This document shows positions 49,601-60,862 of a DNA stretch of 64,000 nucleotides, one piece after another. Source of the stretch: Liolophura sinensis (taxonomy: Eukaryota > Mollusca > Polyplacophora > Chitonida > Chitonidae); contig NC_088295.1 in assembly GCF_032854445.1 (NCBI RefSeq), positions 66,011,249 through 66,075,248 on the forward strand, in the 5' to 3' direction. The notes under the pieces were generated by a model. The model did not search any database. It saw nothing but the letters and a program-made list of their open reading frames with translations, and was not told the origin of the DNA. The translations under genes and the position numbers were made by a program. Positions within the stretch are counted from its first letter, which is position 1, and each line of letters opens with the position of its first letter.

Positions 49601-50890
49601 TGCGCGTAGATTGCTGGTATAGAAACACCATATGTCATATAGTTTTATCCTTAAAACAGGCGAGTATAGATGAATACAGCTTTTTCAGGCTTATTTTGAA
49701 AATTTCACTCCTAAAGGACTGATTTCAGTTTTTGTGTTACAGCTCATTGTCATATTCAATATCAGGTCATATTTGAATATAGGGTAAACCCGTTGACTGT
49801 TACAGTTACAGACAAGTTGAAATCTGTATTTAAATCAAGTCAAGTCAAGTCAAATCAAATCGTCTAGAGACAGGCCTTACCTTTAAGTCAGTAGGTGCGT
49901 TAAGTAAGGGGCTTGGTTTTTTGCCTGGTTTCTCCCACCTAAGCCTGGCCCCCGTCAAGTGAATGAGCTAATAATTCTGCAGTGCCGGTACCGCTTTTAA
50001 TACCAATGAAACATGCAAATAAACAAATAAATATAGAAATAAACTTGTCCTTATGGCTGGACCATAAAAGGCTTTGATATTAATTATTAAAAATTTTCTT
50101 CTTTATCCTTTCTTGCAATTTTGAAACAAGCCGCATTTGCATTCATAAGTGCTCAACTTTAAGGACATATGATCGGACATTTTCTAGCGGGGATAACACC
50201 CCCTTACCCTACCTTCCTTAACAATTAGGTTGTTGCGTTCCTATCCAATCTCACTTTCTCTCTCTCATCACTTTCACTCAGTACTCAGTAAACAGATTTT
50301 ATCCCCGTGGCCTAGGAAACCTGTTGCCTGTCTCTTATCTCTACCTTACTACTACAGCTGGTACATACAACCAGTTAACCTTGACCTGAGAGTCCGGTCA
50401 GTACAGTAGCGAGGAATTCAGCATGTTTATCGCTAACAGAAGTTCATCGTTCTGTGAAAACACAAGACTTTCTCCCAAGACGATCGTTTTGGAATAACCC
50501 CCATGCAGGTCGTTTATTTAAATCTTCAACCTCCTCTGTTTACTCCAGCCTGTGATATAACTGGAATTTGGCACCGCGCAAGACCAACCTATGCTCTCAA
50601 AATATCCGAATATTAGCACCTTGGAAAAAAATCTTTTCTTGTCAATAAGTAACAGTGACTAATTCATGAAGAAAACTTTTGGAAGTATTACAATTGTAGT
50701 TGTCTCCGGTCACCGTGCTTTTTTACGTAGCTTTATAGAAACTCAACCCGGAATTTAAGAATTTGTTTTGGTACATGTAGATATAGGTGATATGTTTTAC
50801 ACATAGGACATTTTCACTTTTCTCAAACACATTGTCCTTGTTAAGTAAGTTAGGCCGTTTACAATGATAAAAAAGAATGAGGAGATTTCT
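46620..50890. other. Intergenic stretch with minor repeats
   Basis: Holds a minus-strand SINE-A fragment (47759-47796), a GAAT-type microsatellite (47898-47930), a tRNA-like repeat (48343-48430), a GGA-rich tract (49430-49460) and CAAGT repeats (49835-49856). No supported coding exon; the open frames over the GGA tract have no other evidence. Confidence 0.5.
48343..48560 (+). repeat. tRNA-derived repeat
   Basis: CTGAGTGGTAAGAGCGTCTG (A-box-like) and GGCGGGGTTCAACCCCGT (B box with a strong T-stem) resemble a tRNA gene. The acceptor stem does not close, however, and SINE-like text follows, so it is taken as a SINE or a pseudo-tRNA. Confidence 0.45.
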
Positions 50891-50894
50891 ACAC

Positions 50895-50965
50895 ATCATA
50901 TACCTTTCCCCGAACAATGGTGACCCGGGACCAAGCTGGATTGGCCGTATTGTTGCCAGTTTGCA
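50895..50965 (+). repeat. Dispersed repeat D, copy 2
   Basis: AACAATGGTGACCCGGGACC then AAGCTGGATTGGCCGTATTG, matching copies at 101-300 and 52870. The Tc1 element lies between this and the third copy. Confidence 0.5.
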
Positions 50966-51034
50966 TACAAATCAACATCGTAAATGTATACATGAACAAC
51001 AAACTAATTCGCCTAGACAGAGGTCTCAGTTTTA

Positions 51035-52574
51035 AACTACCAGGCAAAAGAAAGGTTTCACCGTATTTTTGTCATAAAAAAAGTAAAAGCGCGGTTCCGG
51101 GTTTGATTCTAAGTAGGACTTAGTGTATGACTGCATCGTTTCCTCTACCAGAACGCATCGTCACGAACGCAGCAATTGGAATTGTGAAATTGCCACCACA
51201 TACAAAACGTCCTTTTGAGGCATGGCTCGTGATGCACGTCCGGTAATGTTGCATAAATACTCTTGCTCGAAAGAGCAGACATTCAGTGACCGAAAAAACA
51301 CCAACAGTATGCCAAGACTTACGCAAACGCAACGAGGCCAGGCCATCGGTATGTCCACCATGGGAGTCTCGCAACGTCACATTGCAAGAACGTTCAACTG
51401 CAGCCAAACCACCATCAGGAGGTTGTTGATACGCTATCAGCAGACAGGCCAGACCCAAGACAGACCAAGATCGGGAAGACCGAGGGTAACAACTGCGGCT
51501 GATGATCGCTACATCAGGCAGATCCACCTTCGAAACCGATTCGTCACGGCGACGTCAACAGCGTCGACGGCACTAAGCCATGTCATCAGCCCCAGAACAA
51601 CACTGCGTCGTCTTCGTTCAGCTGGTTTACGACCTTACCGCCCCTTCCGTGGGATGGCCTTGACCCTTTTACACCGTCAACGCAGATTGCGATGGGCACG
51701 TATTGTACGTCGGTGGCAGCGACGTGACTGGGCAAGAGTGCTGTTTACAGACGAGAGCAGGTTCTGTCTATTCAGGAACGATGGCAGAGTTCGAGTTTTC
51801 CGACGAAGAGGCGAGCGTCTCGCGCCAAACTGCGTAAGAGTTTGGTGGCGGAGGCGTCATGGTTTAGGGAGGGATTTATGACCAAATGAAGACGCAGCTG
51901 GTTATTGTGTGAGGTAATCTGACTGGCCAGCGATACGTTGATGAGGTACTGAGACCTGTCGTCGTTCCATTCCTCCAACGACAGCCAAGAGGATTGATCT
52001 TGCAACACGACAACGCAAGACCTCACACTGCCCGCATTGTTACAGACTACCTCGAGACCGCAAACGTCATCGTGTTGCCCTGGCCAGCCAACTCACCAGA
52101 CATGAACCCCATTGAGCATCTCTGGGATCACCTTGACCGCCGTTTGAGACAGCTGGTGCCTCCTCCAACTAACCAACAGGAACTTGAGCAAGCTCTGTTA
52201 AACCTATGGAGCCTTATCCTTGTTGACGTCATCCGGCGACTGACGACGTCAATGCTGAGGCGTGTGCTTGCTTGCATTGATGCCCAGGGTGGCCACACTC
52301 GCTACTGATGGCTGTAGTCCTTCATTTCTGTGGATACTGTGACTTTACATGCACTTGCCAGTTAACTTTACATTTGTGTAATTTTTTCTTCTTACCCCTT
52401 GTCTCTTTCATTGTGTTTTGTGGCCAATTGAATGCCAATATTTTAAAGCATTTTTCAGAGAATATTTCACAATGATTCCTGTTTATAAACCAATCCTCTT
52501 AATTCTTATATCTGCCTTTGTTTTTCTTTTATGGGCTCAAGAAGTGGGTGAAACCTTTCTTTTGCCTGGTAGTA
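51035..52574 (+). mobile_element. Tc1-like transposon (copy 1), with TIRs
   Basis: About 1.54 kb. Left TIR ACTACCAGGCAAAAGAAAGG plus TTTCACC matches the reverse complement at the right end for at least 27 bp. TA dinucleotides flank the ends (51033-51034 and 52575-52576). It holds a broken DD34E transposase. The TIR core is shared with the element at 60863-62400, with CCAGGC in place of CCGGGC. Confidence 0.93.
51309..52308 (+). pseudogene. Tc1-type transposase, inactivated
   Basis: The reading frame starts MPRLTQTQRGQAIGMSTMGV, with a paired helix-turn-helix/homeo-like N-terminal region (FNCSQTTIRRLL, RPRSGRPRVTT), then the catalytic VLFTDESRF (first Asp). Near 51834-51850 a deletion shifts the frame, and in the frame that continues two stops follow (in the usual VMVWGG block and before GNLTGQ). 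The C-terminal part from about 51950 keeps HDNARPHTA (second Asp) and NSPDMNPIEHLWD (Glu, 34 residues later), ending GGHTRY and TGA at 52308. Transposases of this family cut and paste at TA sites. This copy cannot make a full enzyme. Confidence 0.92.
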
Positions 52575-52869
52575 TATTTTGAACCGAATTACTTTAAACC
52601 AATTGTTCGACATCAGTTTTCAAATTTATTATCTACTGTTTAGGATTTCAAATGATGACTAGAATACTCTTCAATGTAGCCTATATTATGAGGATATTTG
52701 TAAAGAACGACAAGCAAGGATTGTTAAGGCCGGTCTTTTCATCATTGTTAGAGTAGACTAAAAAAAAAGAAAAAAAAAAGAAACAAACTATGAATGTCTA
52801 GAAGAATTTATAACCTAAGGAAGCAGACACACTAAATTTCTATCACAACTTTGGGTATAAAAGGGGTAA

Positions 52870-53045
52870 ATATGTTCCCGCGCAATGGCGACTCAGGTCC
52901 AAGCTGGATTGACGGTATTGTTTTCTTGTGATACATAAGAACCATATACTGTGCAAATTACCATTTTGCCCACAAATTACCATTGGAAAGACAGGAAAGA
53001 ACACCAGATTACACAGCTAGTGTCTGAATGGAAGACTCGAGGAAA
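52870..53045 (+). repeat. Dispersed repeat D, copy 3
   Basis: CCCGCGCAATGGCGACTCAG then GTCCAAGCTGGATTGACGG, and later CACCAGATTACACAGCTAG, matching 101-300. It is the longest match of the three with the first copy. Confidence 0.55.
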
Positions 53046-56020
53046 GAACAAATAAGTTCAGATCGTCTTGATACAAACAGCTTTGGATCGTCTTGATACA
53101 GGCGAGCAGGAATTTTACCCATTGTTTGACAACAGTTTCACAAGTTACAGTCGACACTGTTAACTGATTTCAACTGATGAACAGAACATTGGTGAAATAG
53201 GGTATAATATAGCTTATATTTTGGGAATAATTGTACAGAACAACATGTAAGGATCGTAAAGATTAGCTTACTTCTGCAGCCAGGGCTAATGTTCACTTCA
53301 TTCTTGCCAGGATAGAATTGAAAAAAGTAATGAATGTCCAAAAAGAATTGTTCATAACAGAAAGGAAGGGTAGTGCTCTTTCCATAGTGAAAGAGAACTT
53401 ATCAACTAAATTCTTGGCACATCCCAATAAGGCACTTTTTGAGGACCCGTGGATATTTATCAACACACTTTAAGAGTTTCCACCTCAGTGGATAAGTGAT
53501 CATCAACGGCAGGAAAGTGTTTTTCAACAATTAGGAACAGACATGGCTTGTTAAACTCTACATGCAGTGACAGACACGTTTATTCAGGCAGACTCACATC
53601 TTCATCTGGTACAAACAGTTTATTAACAGGCGTCAGTTTTTCAGCCATTAAGGTTTACGTAATTTGCCGGTGTGTGTGCACTCGTTTAATGCCATTTGCC
53701 AGAGTTCTTGTACTTCTTGGCAGTCTTCTCGTAGTCATGTTTTGGAGGAAGGCGAAAAAAAAAAAGAAAAAAAAAAACCCTCCCCTAAATTCCCCAAAAT
53801 TGAGCAACACTCATATATCCACGGGAGATTCTGCCATTCACTGATCATAAAAGAAGCTTAAAATAGCCCAAATGGCCGCAAACATCACACAGGGCTGACG
53901 ATAACCAGGAATTTTAGAAGGCGATGTATAATTGCAAAGAATGGTAATAGGAAAACAGACAGATCATGTGCTGCTCTGTGCGGATTCAGAAAGGTGGGTG
54001 TTTACCTGCCCAAGACGATTGGGTGTCCAAAGCGATATACGTATCACTAACCGATAAATATGAGTATAAATATCACGTGATATCATATCATATTTATATA
54101 TCCGCCAGGCTGGATATTTAGCAGACAGATATAACTACATCTCTGGCGTTCATAACGACATACGTCTCGCTCGTGATTTCAACTCTTGGCAACCAGCCAA
54201 ACAGTGGTGGAGTAAGCTGACGTATAATTGTAGTGAGATAGACCTGTCGGTTGCATAAAGGTTCTAGACGATGATAGAGGCTCTTGGAGTAAAAACAAGA
54301 CACGCTCTCTATAAACAGTTAAACATGTAAACACGTAAGGCGATATTTAAACACGGTTTATACAGGCTCATTTACTGTATGCTGGAATATGACACAACCC
54401 AGAGCGTCTTGGCATCAAATATATCCCAGCATCATAATATTTACTAATTTTAAAAGCGACTAACATAGATACATTGGTGTATGATTATGTGACTATGGCG
54501 TTGATATAGCCTACATGGGCTTTATCTAATAGGCATATGTAGGTTTACTGTTATACTGGATAGCGGTGAATAGAACGTCCAAACTGTTATTACACAGTTT
54601 TTTATTTCTCTTTTTCTAAAAAAAAAAAATCTATAACATCTCCCACTCGGCTTGTCTAGGCTAGATTATCTTTGTAAGAAGTTCTGTAACGACAGAGATA
54701 GTCCTTAAAATGCAATATAGGTAAAGTGTTTTGCTACTGTTATTAGAGTTATCAAAGACCCAGGATCACACTGTTACAGATGTCGGTCAAATCGGGTTAC
54801 AGACAGAACTGGGTTAGATAGCTTAATTGGAGGCATAGTGTAAACCATTGATTGTACAACTCGTCCTCTTTACCGGCCTACAGATTGGTTTCAGAGAAAC
54901 ATGGCGACTGCTTGTAAATATTAGCCATCAAGGTAACCACAGATAAAACAATTCGCTTGGATTACGGAAGTACTGGGGAATCCCTTGTTTAGCCGTTTCC
55001 CTGTTGGTTTACAGATTCTGGATGAGGTGCCCATATAATCAGATGTGAAATATGAAGCCAACAGACATGTGATTATCCGAGCTAATGGAATAATCAATGT
55101 CCTAATTAACTGGATGTGTGCTTGGAAAGCGATGTCTATTCAAGCAATAGCGTCTTTTTATTTTTATCATCTGGGACATTCCTCTTAAAAAAGCAGGAAC
55201 ATTAAGCTAAATGTTCAAAATATCGCCACTGAGATTTAGTACTAAACTTTGTACGATCTGGCTAATTATTAAAAGTTAAAGTCTATATACAAAAGTGTTG
55301 TAAAATTAGTGCAACATTAATTCTTTGTTCATAGTATGTGTCTTCATCTTGCCTTTGAACTGAACCTGTGTAACGTAACTACTTATAGAGGGCACTGTGG
55401 GCAAAGAATTTCGTTGATTTCAATCTATACTCAATCTGCAACCATGAACCTTAACGTATGGATTTCAGTTGCACATTGCATGCGGAGCAGAATAACAACA
55501 TGAAAGAATGACTGCCAAAAAGAAAATGAGTTCGGGTCTCAAGCAATCTATATGCATTGATAAAATACGCAATCTAAATGTTGTTACTACTTCAAGGTGC
55601 ACCGGAAACTCGAATGAATAAATTCTATAATGATTGTCAAGATGGTAATGAGTTTTGATGCGTTTCACCATGCTTCCTCTGCATTACTAAATATTCGTGT
55701 ATTATCAGTGCAGACATAACTGCTCTCTAACGGTTCAGTAGGGTTTCATCCAGGCAATGACTCCCATGCACAGTTATCAGTTCAAAGTAGTAATGCATGA
55801 ATGCTATGGTTCGCCGTTACCTCATGAATAGGGAATAGAATAGAAACAACCGAACACAAACACCTTAATACGAACAAGATGCTAAAAAAAAAAAAAAAAC
55901 AAAAAAAAAAAAACGCTCGGTCCAGATTCCTAGGTTTTAGCATTATTTGCGTAAGAACATTTATGAATGGAGAATGCATCTTTACTATGCGAATCATTTC
56001 ATTTCTTTTTTTCTTTCGGA

Positions 56021-56102
56021 GAGAACACCGAAAAGAAATTCGCAGGCATATCATTGCCTTGGCAGTGTTAGAAAACATCTGGGCTGTTCACAGACACCGA
56101 AA
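56021..56102 (+). CDS. Possible internal exon of an unknown gene (weak)
   Basis: After a long pyrimidine tract (TTTCTTTTTTTCTTTCGGAG) an open stretch encodes a basic helical peptide (EHRKEIRRHIIALAVLENIW, then AVHRHRK) followed by a GTAAAA donor-like site. It resembles a helix of a coiled-coil or IQ-type protein. No partner exon was found on the plus strand nearby, so this may be chance. Confidence 0.22.
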
Positions 56103-57098
56103 GGTAAAACGGATTCAAGATCAATGGAAACGTTTTTCTAAAAAGACCAAATTCCATACATTATACCCACTGGGAGGCTTACCTTGAGGGTGGATGTCTC
56201 CTGTTCTATGGCTGCTGAGTCTGACTATAGCTTTACAATTAACCTTTGTAATAAGGTTAACTTCTTCAGGCTAATATTGTAATCGTATAACACTGTGGAG
56301 CAAGAGGATACGTCTGTATCTGAAGAGAGCTCTGGGTATATAGGCCGTGCGGCTACTGGCTACAGGCAACCAAGCCCAGCCACCTCGCCCAACAGGGAAT
56401 CCCGCAGAGCGAATGAGGCTATTCTGGGAGATTCCATACACATACCGTGATGGGAACATTTCATCACTGTGCATGCGCCTTCACATGTCACTATTCGAAA
56501 TCTTATGTTTATGCTATTCATCCCAACTCGTCATCGCAAGTATTGCACTTCATTCCAAGATGTGCTATGTCAGTCGATATTAAAAAGCAATACAACTGAA
56601 CATTACGTATTAATTGTATTTAAAGAAGAGGCAAAAATTTTAATACTCTCTGCACTACCAAACAATTTCAAATATACATTACCTTGTTTAAATCTCAACA
56701 ACACGCATTCAAGATTTATTGTTATTACTAATGGCAATAATAACAACCATTCTGTATGAGTCATCGGTACTGGAAAGTCACATAAACACTAACAGAATTT
56801 ACGCAGAAAAACACTGTATCATTCAGCCGAATCACAAAACTGACCGTTATCGTGCATGGTGTGAAAAGTGTGTTGGGTATGGCAAAAATGAAATCAAAAA
56901 TAAATAAATAAACAATTAACATACCTTCCGAACACCTAAACTAGACAAACTCCTGTGGAGTTACTTACGAGAACGTCACGAGAATATTTGCCCGTTATTC
57001 ATTTAGTGTATTGATGTTTCATGTCGAACTGAGGAATATCTTCCTCTTATATGACAGCTGTCACTTTCTGGCTGGAAGGAATCGGACTCAGAAGGCCA

Positions 57099-57228
57099 GG
57101 GGCCCATCCTACAAAACATGCGCAATTTGGCGCAAGCGTAACTCTCATGGTAGCACATACTGAAGAGATGTGTCGCCATAAGACTGCGCATGTCGCAGTT
57201 ACGCGCGCTTTGTGGAACGAGCACCAAT
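57099..57228. mobile_element. Short MITE-like palindrome
   Basis: The left part, GGCCCATCCTACAAAACATG then CGCAATTTGGCG, is loosely complementary to the right part, CGCGCTTTGTGGAACGAGCA. GCGCA and GTAACT motifs recur inside. A related motif (CGCTTTGTAAAAGTGGCCCC) occurs near 20443. The family is unknown to me. Confidence 0.45.
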
Positions 57229-58235
57229 GCATCTCAAACAATTATAACCTATAGACAACCCGTGACACAAAGTCGCAGCTTAACTGTAAATAGTTGAATT
57301 CAAACACACTCCACAACTGATTGAAGGCTAATTGCTAAGCTCCTAAGTTGGTGGATGTTCGTACCTGAATCGGACTGTCATGGATAATTGAAGTTATATT
57401 ATTATTTTTGGAAAATACAGACCAGGTAAACCTGTGTCATGTACGCAATACCATCAAGACATGATTTCACCATACTTTACCGTTTAAAATTCGTTCAAGT
57501 TTGCGGTGTGAAAGCTTAAATGGTCCAGGTTTCGGGTGAAGTAAGCCAAAGCCTTGTCAGTCTTTGTCTGTCTGAAGTCCAGGATGTGGCACGTGGTTGC
57601 AAGAAATACAAATCACAGCCGACAGTTATAGCCTCTTATTTGTGTTCCCTGAGCGACCGAAGGCGGACGGGCTCTCCACAGGCCATCGGCTAACTCTAAT
57701 TTACACAGCGCCTGTCTTCATAAACTACATATTTCTTAAGTGTGATCAAAGGAAAGGTGTGAAGGATAACGGAAGCAAAGATCCGTTAACGGTACTGCTC
57801 TGAAGGGTCGTCTAAAACTGATGGGGGATGTTTACGGCTTATACTGTGAATGGATTTATGAGCAATTCGGATAGTCTTGCATGTGAAATCAAGGAAGCGA
57901 CGAAGAAATTGAAATATTCACTTATATAACCGTACGATTTGCTTCACGATAAGAAACAGTTTGGTAGATTGTCTGGTAAACGCTGATACTTCAACTGTGA
58001 CTCATAAGTAATATACATAGCTTTTGTATAATGAAACAATTACCAAGGCCGATGTCCAAGGAATTTAGTGGATTGCTCACTCACGACGAGTATAAAAAAG
58101 GAGAAAAAAGAAAAACATTTTTCGTGAGAACAATAAAAGAAATAATAATCAGATTGAATCGAATAAAGCATTCTTTTTCGCTGACTCAGCATTGGGAGCA
58201 ACAGGAGCAACGGCAACGGACAAAAGCCGGACAGT

Positions 58236-59248
58236 TCTTCCCAACTCCTGTCACAAACCATCTCAACTCCTGTTACAAACCACCCCAACTCCTGTTACAA
58301 ATCATCCCAACTCCTGTTACAAACCATCCCAACTCCTGTTACAAACCATCCCAACTACTGTTACAAATCATCCCAACTCCTGTTACAAATCATCCCAGCT
58401 CCTGTTACAAACCATCCCAACTCCTGTTACAAATCATCCCAACTTCTGTTACAAATCATCCCAGCCACTGTTACAAATCATCCCAACTCCTGTTACAAAT
58501 CATCCCAACTCCTGTTACAAATCATCCCAACTCCTGTTACAAACCATCCCAACTACTGTTACAAATCATCCCAACTTCTATTACAAATCATCCCAGCCAC
58601 TGTTACAAATCAACCCAACTCCTGTTACAAATCATCCCAACTACTGTTACAAATCATCCCAGCTCCTGTTACAAACCGTCCCAACTACTGTTACAAATCA
58701 TCCCAACTTCTGTTACAAATCATCCCAGCCCCTGTTACAAATCATCCCAACTCCGGTTACAAATCATCCCAGCTCCTGTTACAAATCATCCCAACTCCTG
58801 TTACAAATCATCCCAGCTCCTGTTACAAATCATCCCAACTACTGTTACAAATCATCCCAACTTCTGTTACAAATCATCCCAGCCCCTGTTACAAATCATC
58901 CCAACTCCGGTTACAAATCATCCCAGCTCGTGTTACAAATCATCCCAACTCCTGTTACAAATCATCCCAACTCCTGTTACAAATCATCCCAACTACTGTT
59001 ACAAATCATCCCAACTTCTATTACAAATCATCCCAGCCCCTGTTACAAATCATCCCAACTTCTGTTACAAATCATCCCAGCTCGTGTTACAAATCATCCC
59101 AACTCCTGTTACAAATCATCCCAGCTCCTGTTACAAATCATCCCAACTACTGTTACAAATAATCCCAACTCTTGTTACAAATAATCCCAACTCCTGCTAC
59201 AAGCCATCCCAACTCCTGTTACAAATCATCCCAACTCCTGTTGCAATA
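58236..59248. repeat. 22-bp satellite array, about 46 units
   Basis: Unit CCCAACTCCTGTTACAAATC plus AT, with variants at the CTC position (CTA, CTT, GCC, CTCCGG). Variants recur in blocks in the same order (ACTACTG, ACTTCTG, AGCCCCTG, ACTCCGG, AGCTC), so there is higher-order structure. Because the unit is not a multiple of three, all plus frames read the same 22-residue cycle, and long open frames of 330 and 408 codons arise from it. They have no other sign of being genes, and I do not annotate them as coding. Confidence 0.95.
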
Positions 59249-60307
59249 TGGTCATAAGATCAAAATCGTTTGTTAGTGAACAAAGATAGACTAAAAGTAC
59301 TCATTTAAAATATAATTGACTAAATTCGGATGAAAATTAGAGCATAACGATCGGTATCAAAATAGATGTGTGTGAGCATCAGATATGACAACCCGTAACA
59401 TAGAATAAGTGCACAAATGAATGGCGAGTACAAAATAATTGACCGTGAGTACAAATGTATGATGAGCACAGAAAGACAGTGGGTATACCAAATGGCGGTG
59501 AGTACAAACAGAGGCCGAATACAAATGGAGGGTGAGTAAAATGGAAAGTAGGTACAAATGAACGGTGAATATATTTGGATGGTGAGTACAAGTAAATGGT
59601 GAGTACAGTACAGAAGTTTCGAGTTCGCGCCTTTTAGTCGCTGACCACATTTACCATAAAATAACAGCCTGAAAAAGTTTTACAAAAAATATTTGGCAAG
59701 ACGAACGGTGGAAAAAATTGAGGTGCTGAACGTTGGTGAACCTAAAGGATGTATGTAAATGTACTATAAAACGAGCATGGTTTTAAGGATAATGCCAGCA
59801 AAGATAGCCTGGTGTGTACAACTTCGAACCCTTGCTTCACCAGATGTCAAATTAAACACACACACACTAAAATTTTCAAATGGCATTGATTATGTTTCTA
59901 CGGTAGGCAGTAGCGATTTCGCTTTCCTAGTCTAGTCATGCAGGCTATGCGACACAAAATATGTTCATACGTTTATATTTTCATCAAGGCTTGTCTGTTA
60001 TCAAAAGAAAGTCAGGTGAAGAATTTTAAAAGTTAATTGCTTCCACACGTTCACTCGGAAGCGCTTGTCACTGCACGTCCGATAGTCGTCTCAATCTTGT
60101 CTTACCATACACCCAATTAGACCGAAGGTATGAAGGAAAATTCTTGGAATGTTGGGGCGACTTTTGAAACAACTTACTGTTAATAGCTTTGGTTGTTTTT
60201 ACTATTTCGTAAGAAAACAAAAAGACATATTCAACAAAGAGACCTTGAGGAATGGTTTGACTGAGAGAAATCTGTTGCAGAGACTCGTGTATCATGGGGC
60301 TGTACAC

Positions 60308-60860
60308 AGAGATTCATGAATTAGGTGGCTAGTGTATAACGAAACTCCTGTATAATGTGGCTAGTGTATACCGAAACACCTGTATAATGTGGTTAGTGTA
60401 TACCAAATCTCCTGTATAATATGGCTAGTGTATACCGAGGCTCCTGTATAATGTGGCCGGTGTATACTGAGATTCATGTATAATGTGACTTATGTATACC
60501 GAAACTTCTGTATAATGTGGCTAGTGTATACTGACGTTCATGTATAATGTGACTTATGTATACCGAAACTTCTGTATAATGTGGCTAGTGTATACCGAAT
60601 CTCCTGTATAATATGGCTAGTGTATACCGAGGATTCCGTATAATGTGGCCGGTGTATACTGAGATTCATGTATAATGTGACTTATGTATACCGAAACTTC
60701 TGTATAATGTGGCTAGTGTATACCGAATCTCCTGTATAATATGGCTAGTGTATACCGAGGATTCCGTATAATGTGGCCGGTGTATACTGAGATTCATGTA
60801 TAATGTGACATGTATACTGAAACTTCAGTACAATGTGGCCAGTGTATACTGAGATTCATG
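60308..60860. repeat. 32-bp minisatellite array, left part
   Basis: Unit TGTATAATGTGGCTAGTGTA plus TACCGAAACTCC, about 17 copies, with alternating subtypes (GACTTATG, GCCGGTG). Pairs and triplets of subtypes recur, giving 64- to 160-bp higher-order repeats. It continues beyond the Tc1 element at 62403. Confidence 0.92.
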
Positions 60861-60862
60861 TA

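Larger units (their letters stand above)
53050..58230. other. Mostly non-coding; one weak exon candidate
   Basis: AT-rich sequence with poly-A runs at 53755-53777 and 55884-55912. A MITE-like palindrome at 57099-57228 and a possible exon at 56021-56102 are listed separately. Nothing else was supported. Confidence 0.45.

Noticed and set aside
49387-49722. Gly/Glu-rich plus-strand frame
   Set aside because: It is driven by a GGA/GAG simple-sequence tract; no splice or start context supports it.
51120-51527. Minus-strand 135-codon frame in the Tc1 element
   Set aside because: It lies antisense to the recognisable transposase N-terminus and has no family features.
58031-59257. Long plus-strand open frames (408 and 330 codons) as repeat-protein genes
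   Set aside because: They are produced by a stop-free 22-bp satellite in overlapping frames. There are no splice, promoter or composition signs of a gene, and the frames have no preference.
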